A stretch of DNA of 64,000 bases, taken from assembly GCA_026724425.1 (NCBI GenBank), contig JAIUCV010000232.1, positions 186,001 through 250,000 on the forward strand, given 5' to 3'. The notes below the pieces were generated by a model, which saw nothing but the letters and a program-made list of their open reading frames with translations, searched no databases and was not told the origin of the DNA. The DNA is from Erythrophleum ivorense (lineage: Eukaryota > Streptophyta > Magnoliopsida > Fabales > Fabaceae). A program made the position numbers and the translations under genes. Positions 12,601-23,935 of this stretch are shown in pieces (within the stretch, counting starts at the first letter, position 1; the number at the start of each line of letters is the position of its first letter).

Positions 12601-13101
12601 AAATTTTTGAAATTTCAGGTCTTGGAGCTACTCGAGAACAAACCTTATATATAGTTCTACTACGTTTCTTAGGCTAAATGCTAATGTCTTAGTCTGAAGC
12701 TATTTTAAATCATTAGTTAACATCTAGATCTTTTCAGAAAGTTATCATATGCATAATTTAAATTTTTATAGAATTAGTTATGAATTTTTAAAATTCATAT
12801 CAGAAATCTAGACAGCAAACCCAAGAGCAAATTCTGGTTTTTGTGTAATATGGTTCTAAATCCAAGCTTCTTGAGATGAATTGTGATATTTATGATTTGA
12901 ATAGACATGTAATGGATGGAAAATAATATTGATGAGCTCACATTATCTTTAAAGTATAAAATGAATTAATTAAGCTTTCTGTTATGCAATTAACCATGGA
13001 TAAAAGTGCCACTTTCTTATGAATGTATACCTATATGTCAAGTATATGTTAAGATAGCCTATGTGGCATTTGTTTCAAGGCTAGGAAGTTAAGATATTAC
13101 A
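9641..13101 (+). mobile_element. Solo LTR, family A (Tekay/Del-like), copy A0
   Basis: The element starts TGTAACGTCT and ends ATTACA, giving TG...CA termini over 3461 bp. It is flanked by identical 5-bp target duplications AATAG (9636-9640 and 13102-13106). Its 5' kilobase aligns with the LTR starts at 40226 and 60258 (shared blocks include AAAATTCTAAATAATAGAAA and AAAACTCAAAGAAGAG). Its 3' part aligns with all other A and C LTRs. No internal region is present, so it is a solo LTR left by recombination between two LTRs. It is clearly older than the pair at 52-64 kb. Confidence 0.9.
11530..11675 (+). repeat. LTR-internal minisatellite (A0 copy)
   Basis: About four degenerate units of roughly 30-35 bp share the core GGTGAGNCAAAGNCAAAAGT. 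The same array is found at the equivalent place in every A and C LTR of the window. Confidence 0.7.
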
Positions 13102-13106
13102 AATAG

Positions 13107-13751
13107 CTAGTTTTAGGCATATAAATACTCATTGTAGATTTATTTTAAACATACATATTTGATTAATCGAACACAAACCTTTTTATGTTTTATTCCTCAC
13201 ATTCCTTTAATTTCCAAAATTGATCACTTCATTTATAACTTTCTTTATTGTAACACTTCGATCTAATTAGCATCTAACTTATAGATTAAATAAAGAAATT
13301 TGACTAATTAATTGTAAGAATAACCTTAATGATCCCAACATAGTGAACTAATTTAAAACTTTTATCTTTACCAAGTTGTTAACTCATCACCATTATAAGT
13401 TAAATGTATTTACATAAGCTATTAAGAGTAGAATCAGCCTCTTAAACACCTAGAAAGTGTGGATTAACTCTTTGATAACACCCCAAAGCAACCACTCTTG
13501 AGATACCATTTATGGTACAATGGGAAAAGGTGAAGAAAACAAGGAAATAAGGGAAAACAAGATTGTGGTAGCAGTCACGCCCCTGGAAGGTCAAAGGTCC
13601 ATAAAATAGAATAAGGGCCATTTGAGGTGATGATCTTAACTATTACTGATTCTATTTTGTGTAGTAAGTGATGTGCAAATGAGCCAAGATACATTAATAC
13701 TCAATCTATGCTGCACAATAGGACATGGGACCATTAAATAACTTTGGATGG
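13107..13751. other. No gene; AT-rich spacer between solo LTRs
   Basis: Apart from the TATAAATA box at about 13119, discussed with the Tat element, nothing is recognisable. A TGTAACACTTCG string near 13248 looks like another LTR start, but no matching end was found. Confidence 0.5.
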
Positions 13752-14621
13752 TGTAACACCCCAAAATTAATTAAGGTGTTAATTGTGGACTTGGGCTAAT
13801 TAAAAATAATTATTATGAAATAATTAGGACAAAATTTGGGAGGTATAAGCACAGGAGAGAGTCATGCCATGGCTAAGAGGGGCTCGCCGTAGCTAAGAGA
13901 GTGACGGAAGCAAGGAGCGCCATGGTGCAAGGTGTCTTGCCGTGGTGCAAAATGATAATGTTGCCCAATGAGGGTAATAGAGAGCAACATCACCACGATG
14001 CAATATGTTTTGCTATGACTCAAGTCGAGGGAATTAGGTAATGAGTGTTTCAGTAGCTAGTTTCACTGCAGCATGCAAGTATAGCCTGCCATGGCGCTAA
14101 TCATAAAACTTTGTACAGTAGCTCCAGGTGGTGTTTTCGTCATGGCGCCATATAGGCTCACTACGATGAGGCTCTAACTCACCACAAATATTTGCAAAAA
14201 TTAGAGAAGTTGAACCTGAAAGCAACTTCATGCAAAATTTGGTTTTAAAGTTCTAGTAGTTAACTTAGCAGTGGTAGGAAGGTATCAAGTCACAGCAAAA
14301 GTTCTCAAAACTCTTATGTTTAGCCTAGAAACCCTAGTTTTTCCTATTGTAATGCTAAGGAATGATTTAAAAATACTTGTAGGAGTATTTTTATGAGTTG
14401 GAATTAATGGATAAATGAATCAAAGGCTCCTCATTAATAATTCATTTCACTTGTGCATTTAAATATTTGTAGTTGTTTGGTTAATGACTCTAGTGGTATC
14501 AATGTTTAAATTTCTCCACTTTTTTCTAATGTAATTAATTGTAATGACTTTAAACCTTGATCTATAATTTTAATCATGTATTTAACCTTGATTACCATGA
14601 TTAGAAGTTATGGTCATTACA
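13752..14621 (+). mobile_element. Probable solo LTR, family B, copy B1
   Basis: The stretch begins TGTAACACCCCAAAATTAAT and ends ATTACA (870 bp). The first 110 bp or so closely match the LTR start at 49987. The flanks are GATGG (13747-13751) and GATAG (14622-14626), an imperfect 5-bp duplication with one transition. A GC-rich cluster with partly palindromic GCCATGG motifs occupies 13860-14180. The right end is less certain than the left, because another LTR follows after only 5 bp. Confidence 0.6.
13865..14180. repeat. Cluster of GCCATGGC-type palindromic motifs in LTR B1
   Basis: Short motifs such as GCCATGGC (13867), CTCGCCGTAGCT (about 13887), CGCCATGGTG (about 13919), TGCCGTGG (about 13948), GCCATGGCGC (about 14090) and TCATGGCGCCAT (about 14140) recur in an otherwise AT-rich LTR. 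They lie at the same relative place as the TCGCTATAGCGA cluster in family C LTRs. Confidence 0.5.
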
Positions 14622-14747
14622 GATAGTGTAACAACCAGGAAAAGAAAGAAGAAGAAAAGAAAAGAAAAAGAAAAAAAAAAGAGAAAGAAGAGAAAAGCTG
14701 AAAATTTTCGAAGGGCTGAAAATTTTCTAAGTTTGCTAGCTACAGCC

Positions 14748-14963
14748 CGACTATAGCGAATGTACCTGTTCGTTATAGCGAGAAATAGTCTAGCTATAGC
14801 GATAGTGCCTTCTCGCTATAGCGAAAATGCTTCTAGTTATAGCGAGTGCAGGCATCCCATACAAAAACCAAGGCGTAGCTCGCTATAGCGTGCCATAGCG
14901 AAAACAGGGGTCTGGGATTGACACGAGCTCGCCGTAGCGAGGGTTATGGCTCGCTATAGCGAG
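14748..14963. repeat. Nine-copy cluster of TCGCTATAGCGA palindromes in LTR C1
   Basis: Copies start near 14748, 14769, 14790, 14812, 14833, 14879, 14891, 14929 and 14950. The consensus TCGCTATAGCGA is its own reverse complement. The first five are spaced about 21-22 bp, close to two helical turns. Variants (CGTTATAGCGA, TAGCTATAGCGA, CGCCGTAGCGA) mostly differ by transitions at the CG steps. Confidence 0.9.
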
Positions 14964-15699
14964 GGTTAGTCGGGAAAAGCGTAAAAAAAGAGAATTTGAT
15001 GTTTTAAAGAGCTCCAACTCATCCTTTCTCTCTAAACCGCCTTAAGCTTCATCCAAGCATAGAAAAGAGAGCTTGAAAGAGAGAGAAACAAAGAGGAACC
15101 AAGAGAAAAGGAAGGAAAGCTAAGGAAGAAAGGTAAGAGCCTTCAAAACTTTTCATGCTCCTTCTTCTTGATTTATTCCTCTCCTTCTAAGCTCCCTTTT
15201 CATGGGTTGAGGAGTGAGAAGGTTTTGGTTCTGACCTAGAGGGAGCAAGAAACCTTTACAAGAGAGTGTGATGAGTTGAGAAAGGTAAGAAAAGAGATGA
15301 ATAGTGGGTGAAAATCTAGTGAGAGAAAGAAACCCTTAGCTTCATATGCTTAGTAGGGTTGTTAGAAAGAAATCCCTAGCTTATGAAAGTGTTAAGAGAA
15401 TAATTCCATGCTTCTTGTGTGGTTAGGCTCAAAAGAAGCACTCTCATCTAGAGTTGATTGTGAAAACCACAAGGGAGGAGACAAATTGAAAGGGAAAGTT
15501 TGTGAATAACCAAAAAGGTAGCTCTCTCCACCTTTTTTCATGCATAAGATATGTGCTTACATTGTCTTGCTTGTGTGTATGTATATTTGGAACCATGAAA
15601 AGTATGCTAGCATGATGATGCCTCATGTATTTCAATGATATTTTATGTGATTGTTTGGGTTTGCTTGAGTATGGAAAAGCCAATAACCCTTTAGCCATG

Positions 15700-15865
15700 G
15701 TGAGGATGAGCCAAAATCCCTCAAGTTGGTTGAGACAAAGTAAAGAGTCTCCCAAAAGTGAGGTTGACTCCTAAAGAGTAAGGGTTGAGTCTAAGAACCT
15801 CTTAGAGAATGGGTGAGGCAAGTCCAAAATTCACAAGTGAGTGGGTGAGGCTAATCCATTTACTT
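15700..15865 (+). repeat. LTR-internal minisatellite (C1 copy)
   Basis: Units of about 30-40 bp carry GGTTGAGACAAAG, AGTGAGGTTGACTCC, GGGTTGAGTCTAAG, GGGTGAGGCAAGTCC and GGGTGAGGCTAATCC. It is equivalent to the arrays in family A LTRs. Confidence 0.7.
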
Positions 15866-17524
15866 GGCAAGCTTTTATATGTTAGATATGGCCTACTCAC
15901 ATGTTGAAAATGTTTTTATATGTATGGCCAACTCAAATGTTGCAAATACTTTCCTTATGATTTCACATGCTAATATGCCCATGCATACATTGTGAGACTT
16001 GTTTGCATGCTTTGTGTGTATGATTGAATGAGAGATGAGCTATTGAGATTCTTTGAATCTCACTCCCCCTCTCTACCATCCCAACATGTTAGGTGGACCG
16101 AGTGAGGCAAGAGATGGGAGCCACCAAGCTTGAAGCTAGGGAATTCAATGAAGAGATTGTAAAAGAGCCTTGTATTTATTTTGTAGTTAAGTCAAGAGGT
16201 GTAAATTATCGATGTACATGATGTAGCACTTAGCAATACTTGTAAATGAATGTATTCGATGAATATATATATATGAGAATTGAATTCATGGTGCATGATG
16301 TAGCAAATTTTGCAATGAATGGTAAGATCTAGCCTTCTCCCATGAGTGTATGTGTTGGTGTCTGAGAGTGAGTTTCTTAAATCTAGGTTTTTAGACACTT
16401 GAGTCATGTTTAATAGCCTATGTGGATGCATTCCCACGTGCTCATAGAGCTTTAAAGGTAGAAGAGGCAAAAGTGAACCCTTAATGCCTCATTTAGCACA
16501 TGAAATTGGTCCTTTTGCCCATGATATCCAAATCTGACCAAATGACCTCTTCTTGCCTTGAAATTTGGCATGTGACTAGATCTTGTCTAGATCTTTTTGG
16601 GAAGCTAAAGATCAAGTCATTTGGAAGTCTATAGAAATTTCCATGATTTTTCAAATTTGGTATCAGAATTTCAGATTTTCAGAAATACTGTTCATTTGGT
16701 CAGTTAGGGAATTGTGTCATCCGATGGGCAAACGTGATCCAATGACTATGAAATTTTATAGGAAAAAACTAAACAGTCACAGTGACTTGTAACAACTGGA
16801 AGCACCTCATTTGGAGGTATAGAGAGGAAGATATGCAATTTCGAAGTTCTAGCCCAGAATTAGTCATCCTACCAGACCCGAGGTACTGTTTCATCGGTTT
16901 CTGGGTGTTTGGCTTGATGAACTGATCTGCAGACATTTTTTCTCTCTAGTTAACATCTACATATTTCCATAGTGATATCGTTTGTAAGAATTGGATTTTT
17001 TTGAAATTAGTTAGACATTTTTGAAGTTCATATCAGTAAACTATGACAGTAGCAGGAACCCCTCCGACCTTCAGATGATTTCGTGTGTCAAACATGTTAT
17101 GTGTGGGATGTTATGACATGCACATATTTTTTCCATGACGTAGACAGTCTAAGATTTCCAGAGTGACCAAGAGAGCATGTTTTCAATTTTTCTGTATTTA
17201 GTTATGAATTTCCAAACCTTGCCCAAAAATGAGGCCAAATCTGCCGAAAATGAATTTGCATATCTCATATCCCTTTTTGCTTTCCATAGGTTTAAAGCAT
17301 GTTTTTGGGATTAAAATGAGTCTTAATAGTGCAATTAAACATGAGGACGCAAAGAAAGAGCTCACCCGGTCCATGTGACACTAAAGTAAATGTCTACTGA
17401 TGCATGATGCCATGTGAGAAAGAATATGAACCCAAAGAAAATGATCTCCCTTTATGCTCCCCATATGTATATGAGCATGTAAGGCATGATGCAAGAGAGC
17501 TAGAGATGAAGGTGTTACAGATAG

Positions 17525-19573
17525 GGTCTCTTATGATGTAGGAATTTAAGAAATGATTATCTAACCTTCATAACTCCCATAAAACCAAAAAAAAAAAAAA
17601 GATCACATGGCAACAACTTAATTTTGATAGCAAAATAACAAATTGAACCAACAACCTATATACCTAAATTCATCAATATTCAACCATTTGACTTCAAACC
17701 AACTCTAAAAAATTTTAAATGTAAATGAAAGTCGTTCCATCCCTTAAAGTCATAAAACATCCACACATTTAAAATATAAATATGAGACTTCCTAAGAATT
17801 CATTATCATATGTTTAATAACTACCATACCAAGGCTCCCTAAACCATCAACAACCAAGTAATAATCAATATCTAACATTACCATACAAACTAAAAGAGTC
17901 ATAAATAAGCTACTCCAAAATATACCATAATTATATGTGAGATCTAAATACAAAAGACCTTAAAATCATCTAAGATCCTAACTATCATTTTCACAGGTAG
18001 AATTACTGAAAAGATGAAATCCTACACTTAGGAACATCATATTACAAGTTGTAAGTTAGATAAAAATTTACTAAAATATACATAACTAAGCTATAGACTA
18101 TATAAAAGTGAGTTTAGCCTAGTCCAATCAAGCCTTTGGTTACTCATTCTTGTCAGAGCTCGAATCTTCACTTGTAAAATATTAGCCCACAATAGAAGTA
18201 AGACATAAAATTTCAATAACCAAAAGTAATTTTCATCCACATCTATATAAGTAAACACGTATATAGCTATACATGGATAAATCATTAATTCATGATGTCA
18301 TATTCAACAAATTAAAAGTAGGAAATTTAATAATAATTCTCACAGTCATTGGCCAATGAGTAAACCAATGGGTAGTGTACAATCGTAAGGTCTACATGCT
18401 ATCCATTCTACTAGAACATACTTGTGTGGGCCACGATAGTCATCAAGACACACTTGTGAAGTCCACAATGAATATACACAAGCAGTCAAACTGAACATGG
18501 CATTACATAAAATATTATTATGCATACAGAAGCTATCAATATGACTCCACAACAAATATAAATAGAATTAAACCCCAATTACCTTAAACAATAATTTCCA
18601 CTTTCAAATTAGTTACTAACAGCCACCAAGTAGGAGCACAAGCCTCTACCAATATTAACCACCACAAATATTCATCAATCCAAGGAGAACCATACTTTAA
18701 ATCAATCAACATTCAACAAATCACTTAATTTCAACTTAGCCAAGGTTCTAAGAGTTGTAAACTACCAATTTAAGCTCAAGAATCCAAGCTAACATGATGG
18801 GTCACCTCTTTACCTTGAATTTTCGCACATATGCATGGTCATATATGAAAATCGAATTTTGAGGTGAAATTTGGGCAAAATAACATTAGAAATCAATGGG
18901 ACTTACTTACCTAATACATGCTTAAACTCTTTCCTCCACTAATCCACCAAGAGCAAACCAAAATCCTTAAATCTACTAACCTAAGGTTTCACTAAGCTTC
19001 ACCCAATTAAGAGATATTTGATTCAAAAGAAAGAGAAGGAGAGGATCACTTTTCTTAACACTCATCTAAACAAAAAACATCTCCTTCTTACCAGATCAAG
19101 GCTCCAAAGTTCTGCTCTACAGTTTCTCCTCCCCTTTGTGTTTTTACTATCTTCTTGGACTATATGGAAGTGGCTACATGAAATGGGAGAGTGTGTAAGG
19201 CTAGGGAAGATGTTTTAAGTTAAATGGATCATTGGTTGGATCTTAGATCTAGGTTTTAGGCTATTTGGGTCTTGGGTTTTGCTAAGTTTAAGTTGGACCT
19301 CTCTAAAAATCTATTTTTGGGCCATTTCAATTGGGTTTAATTAAATCTTAGAGACTAATAGGCTCTAAATAATTTTTTTAGGGCAACTTATTAATTTCAA
19401 CAAAAATAAATTTATTTTTTGAATTAAATCCTAACTTAGTCATTCCTTCTTTAATAATTTTTCTATTTATTTATTTATTCCTAAAATTCATAATTTAACT
19501 ACTTTTCTCTTAAAATCCTTAATTAAATTACTTTCCCTCAATAATCCATCTTAACTAATTTAAGGATGTTACA
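17525..19573 (-). mobile_element. Inverted family B-like LTR (left end unresolved)
   Basis: On the minus strand an LTR start TGTAACATCCTTAAATTAG lies at 19573 and continues leftward. It shares the overall layout of the B2 LTR at 49987: a TTAATTAAG-rich start, a stretch with AAGACCCAA (19260-19290 here, about 50290 in B2) and AGGTAAGTA (about 18910 here, 50791 in B2). The right flank is TTGAT, and no matching TG...TTGAT left border was found. The interval up to 17525 is assigned by continuity only. ORFs in it are short and unconvincing. Confidence 0.5.
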
Positions 19574-20045
19574 TTGATTGTATTTATGTCTTTACTTTCC
19601 TTTTTTGCTTTTTCTAGTTATAGATGTTTAGTCATTATTCAAACTAAGCACTTCCTTTAGTAACCTAGAAATCCAAAGCTAAGGAACAAAGTTTCTTTCT
19701 TAGCGTATCACATGAACGTAGTAATGAAATATGTAAGTTAGATTATCAATTTGGGTAATCAATCCAAATTCACAAGCAACATGTATTTTTTGCAAGTGTT
19801 CAAAGCTAAATTATATGGGTATGAAATGTTTCTTAAAGAATTACACACACACACACACATCACATTGTTCTTGGCTAAATTTTATTGATATGAAGGGTTT
19901 CTTACTAAATTATATATGTATGAACTGCAATTTGTTGAATTTTTAGTTCTCTTTATAGTTAAGGTTCATTTTCTCAATTGGAAAATATTTTATGCAAGTG
20001 TTAATTGTTGAAGTATATTGATATAAAGTATTTCTTGATGAATTA
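19574..20045. repeat. Degenerate ~100-bp tandem repeat region, left half
   Basis: Diverged units of a TATGAAATGTTTCTTAAAGAATTA type recur near 19815, 19885 and 20015, preceded by GCAAGTGTT-like blocks. A further unit lies on the other side of the inserted LTR, at 23437-23470. No coding potential was seen. Confidence 0.5.
19842..19860. repeat. (AC)n microsatellite
   Basis: An uninterrupted CACACACA run of about 18 bases. Confidence 0.9.
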
Positions 20046-23000
20046 TGTAATACCATATCTAGTAACTACTTAACTTGCATCACAAATGGAGTAAAACCAT
20101 TTTCATTAAATTATCACCTTTGGCAACGGAAAGTACCATTATTAAAAGCCAAAATAATTTATCTTTCGCTAAATGGACCATGTGGACCTACCAAACTCAT
20201 TTTCCATTGATAACACATTTGGTCAATCAAAAATGTCACATTTTGAACCATAAATTTTGGGTCCAAGGCATACATCCCAAAATCACATCACACTTGCAAT
20301 TTTCCATATGCTCCATATTTTGATATAAATTTTGAAAATTCATAACTAATTGTAGAAAATTCCAAATCATGCAAATTATAGCTTTTTCGAAAGCTTGGAT
20401 ATCCTCTAAATACCTTAAAAATTTTAGATCAAAAAATTCATGTTTGACTTACAAAATGACAATGGAACAATAACTAGGTCACTGGTTGGGACAATAGCAA
20501 ACCTAGAATTTCAAAAATTCATTTCTCTCCCTACAAAGCTCTAAATTGGGTGCTCTTAATGGCTATGAAAATCTTATGATATCTACTATATATCTATAAG
20601 ATTTCATAAGTATTGGGCTTTATTTGGCTCCTAAATGACACTAAAAACTAAACTAGCCATATGAACAATAACAGTGACAATTTATGTATAATTTGGCCAA
20701 CTTTGAAAAATTATAATAAATTTTCTAGAGCTCCAAAAATAATGCTATTTTACTCTGCAAAAAGCTCTAGATGATACCTATATACTTGCCAAATTTCATT
20801 CAAAAATTTATCTATTTGGTCAGACTTTGGTTTAGGCCAAGAATATGGTCAATTTTGGGATCCACATGGCTTCAAATGGTATCAAACGGCCTTCTAGCCA
20901 TACCATGACCATTTGAGCACATCCAAAAATTTGAACATAACATATAGAAGCATCCCAATAGACTTAAATCTTCATGGAACTCAAAATTACTCATCCACTT
21001 GTTCTTATACACATGCATATTAAGGGTCAAGGGTGTCAAAAATTTACATACTCATACATTTGATTCCAAGTTTAGTTCATACATCATAATTACATATTTT
21101 TACATGTACTTAAGGGTTTACATCTCATAAATATTATATACATACATACTTTGACATTAAATTATATAAAATCCTATTCTATTGTCAAAGTTTCATTATT
21201 CATGCTCTTTTGTTTCCATCTCTTACTTCATAAAGCTCACCTAGACATGACTAGATATAAAGTGGAGAAAAATGAGATTTAAAGAATTCCAATAACTTAT
21301 TCACCCTTTCAAGAATACATATATGGTACATTTTCATGTCAAAGAATGCAAGCATATTGCAAATGCTTCTAGTAAACATACGTCATCACATTTTCAAATC
21401 ATATGAAATCATTCCAATTCAAACATGAGCTCTAGGAACTTTTGGTCTAACCTCACCTAATTTCTTAGAACTTTTGGATTAGTCTTACTCAATTTTAGAG
21501 ATTTTTGACTTAGCCTCACTCACTCTTGAGACTTTTGGCTTTATCTCACTTATTTTTAAGGACTTTTGGCACAACCTCACCTATTAAGAGCCAAACACAT
21601 TCAAATTGTCATTTAAGAAACATAATAGTACCAAAGCATTAAACTAATGACTATAGGCATATCTCATGCTTCAAACATACATACAAACATCCAATGACAA
21701 TCAAACAACCAAACAATGCATACAAGAAAGGATGGAGAGTTACTTTAAGACAAGAAACACAAATTTTCTTCATAGGATTTCTTTTTCCCCTTCTCAGCCT
21801 CACACACACACACCTAGGAGGAGCTTGATTTGCTTGGCCTAAACACATCAAATAAGACATAAATACATCATTAGAACTAATTCTAGCCTTACATAAACTC
21901 TATGCAAACATATTCTAGCTTATGGTATGCTTATAGTTCCATATAAGGGCACAATGAAGCAAATCCTATGATTCATGATCTTAGTTCTAATTTCTCACTC
22001 AATCTAAGTCTCATGACTCCATTTAAACTTATTAGAGTCATCACAAATTTAATTCAAGGAGCCAAATACTGAGTTGCTTCTTTATGCCTAAAAAGAAACT
22101 TAAACTTCCATTTTTCAAAATATGGTTTTTAAATTCAAACCAATGGTTCATTTAGTATTTATTATTCATATCTAGATCATTTCTATCATTGGAATCAAGA
22201 AAAACTCTCCCTAGGCACCTTTTCTCTCTTTGGCTGAGATATAGCTTAAGGTGAAAGCCCATGGAGTTTTCCTGGTTTTCCTAAGGAATTTGCTACTTAT
22301 GTTGCTTCCTAGGTCTCTTATAGAGCCATACATACTCTTATATAAGTTATATTATCATTAGAAAGTTCTAAAAATTACTAAGTGTAACAAAAACCCTAGG
22401 CATCATAACTTGAATTTTAAAGCTTTTCTTTTAATTCCAATTGCATATTCTTATTCAACATGCTCCAAAACCCTTGTTCCTACCTTACTATGACCTGAAT
22501 TCCTTCTCTCCTAGGTGGACCTATGTCTGGCCAAAACTCATAAGAGAAGAAGCAACCAATAAGATGCAAGAAGGCCATAGTATTTTACCTTTTTTTAAGC
22601 CTTTCAAAGGAGCTTTCTAAAGCTTCCAATCTCTCCTTCAATTCCTCTCTTCCTCCTATTAAACTAGCCATGAAATAGCTCTAAATAAGTCATCAAAACC
22701 ATTAGAGAAAAGAAGAGAAAGAGGAGAAGTTGGTGAAGGAGAAAGCATGAGAAAGTGGCCATTTCTTACCTTTTCTACTGATTTTCTCCTCCCTTCTTCC
22801 TCCCTCTTGGTGTGCCACTTGAAGTAGGTTTTAGTGTTGTTTTAGTCTAGAGAAGAGTCAATTTAGGCACAAGGGAGAAGTGGGGCATGATATATAAGAA
22901 GTAAGGCCAAGTTATAATACTTTTTCAAAATTCTAATTTAGTCCTTTTTCTTGATTTTTTTTCATTTGGACTCATTTCAACTCTTTTTTTAGAACAGTCT

Positions 23001-23436
23001 TTTTCATCATGAAATTTAAGTCTTTAATTCATAAAATGCCTTTAGTTTCACCTAAATTAGATTTAAAACTTTACTGAACAATTCAGTCAAAATTTTAGTC
23101 AACTGACACTTCAAAATGCATACTAGAAGGGTTTTAACTATTCCAAGAGTTTTTTTTTTAGACCTTCCAAGAACCTTAGGAAACTCAATTTTGTTATTTA
23201 AAGATCCATTCTTTGAGTTTTCTAAAAGTTGTTTAAAATTACAAAAATGCCATTGCCCTTTCATCTAATTTGATTTAGTTATTACGGCTCCAGTTTTAGG
23301 GTATCTTTAGCCTTGTATTTTCATTTTTTGATATTTAGATTATTTTAATTTTATTTAGCCTCTAATCACTCAATTTAGAGAACTTCCTTTTATAACTAAT
23401 TAGTTTTATACCTTTTTAGAATAACCGAGTATTACA
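20046..23436 (-). mobile_element. Inverted solo LTR, family A
   Basis: On the minus strand the 3391-bp element starts TGTAATACTCGG at 23436 and ends GGTATTACA at 20046. The flanks AATTA (20041-20045) and AATTG (23437-23441) form a 5-bp duplication with one mismatch. Its first kilobase aligns with the other family A LTR starts, with shared blocks around the GCATTTTTGTAA and AAAACTCAAAGAA motifs. Its 3' part contains the shared TTATGAATTTT and TTTGGCC motifs. No internal region is attached. Confidence 0.88.
21430..21592 (-). repeat. LTR-internal minisatellite (inverted A copy)
   Basis: Five diverged units of about 30 bp, read on the minus strand as GGTGAGGNNNNNNCAAAAGT. It lies at the same relative position as in the other family A LTRs. 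Confidence 0.7.
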
Positions 23437-23700
23437 AATTGTATTGAAATGAAGTATTTCCTTACTGAGGTATATTGCACCAAGTGTGCTTTGCTAAGTA
23501 TTTTTTTCCATTCTCTATAATTCATGTTCAAGTTCTTTGATATATAATTTCTTTATATATACCATGTATGTTGGATATAAAACCTAAATGCTTTCTTTTT
23601 CTTTTTCTATATATCGTTAAGGTTGATTCATTACTTGTATAATGCTAGAGTAGCAAGTTATAAGCAAATTACAAATGATTGACCTAATCTTATTTGTTAC
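23437..23700. repeat. Continuation of the degenerate tandem repeat region
   Basis: The stretch 23437-23470 resumes the repeat unit interrupted by the inverted family A LTR (GTATTGAAATGAAGTATTTC). The remainder is AT-rich with no recognised feature. Confidence 0.4.
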
Positions 23701-23719
23701 TTCTATTGGAATGTGTAAT

Positions 23720-23935
23720 TATAATTTGCATTTGCATCAGATGCTATGCTTGAGGAATTCAATAATATTGAGAAGGGAAATGAAATAGACAATAAATCAC
23801 ATTTTCTTAACATCCTCCAAACATTTTAACTTCACTGACGTCAAGACTTAGAAAAGGAGCTATGCTAGCCATGAAAGGGATGAGTTATTTTGTAAAGTGA
23901 TAAAAGAAGTTAATGCAAGCATGGATAAGGGTCAG
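23720..23935 (+). pseudogene. Unidentified decayed coding segment, left of the CACTA element
   Basis: Plus-strand translation gives DAMLEEFNNIEKGNEIDN (from about 23740) and, in another frame, SHERDELFCKVIKEVNASMD (ending at about 23925). The second segment is open right up to the CACTA terminus. After the element the reading frame resumes with GHQFATNKICHNVNRLMHD. Amino-acid composition and open length look like exon remnants of a gene or an older transposon. No family can be named safely. Confidence 0.35.

Larger units (their letters stand above)
14627..17519 (+). mobile_element. Solo LTR, family C (Tekay/Del-like), copy C1
   Basis: The 2893-bp element starts TGTAACAACCAGG and ends GGTGTTACA. 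It has perfect target duplications GATAG at 14622-14626 and 17520-17524. The second copy at 42331 is 2898 bp long and alignable throughout. A purine-rich run (14639-14700) and the palindrome cluster follow the start. From about 15 kb onward the sequence is homologous to the family A LTRs. No internal region is attached. It sits next to the 3' end of B1 and uses the same GATAG site. Confidence 0.92.

Noticed and set aside
13248..13440. TGTAACACTTCG as the start of another LTR
   Set aside because: No matching end, no target duplication and no similarity to A, B or C beyond the first six bases.
14748..14963. CRISPR-like array (short palindromic repeats with spacers)
   Set aside because: The spacing of 21-22 bp with similar spacers, the degenerate repeats, a plant LTR context and the absence of cas genes rule it out.
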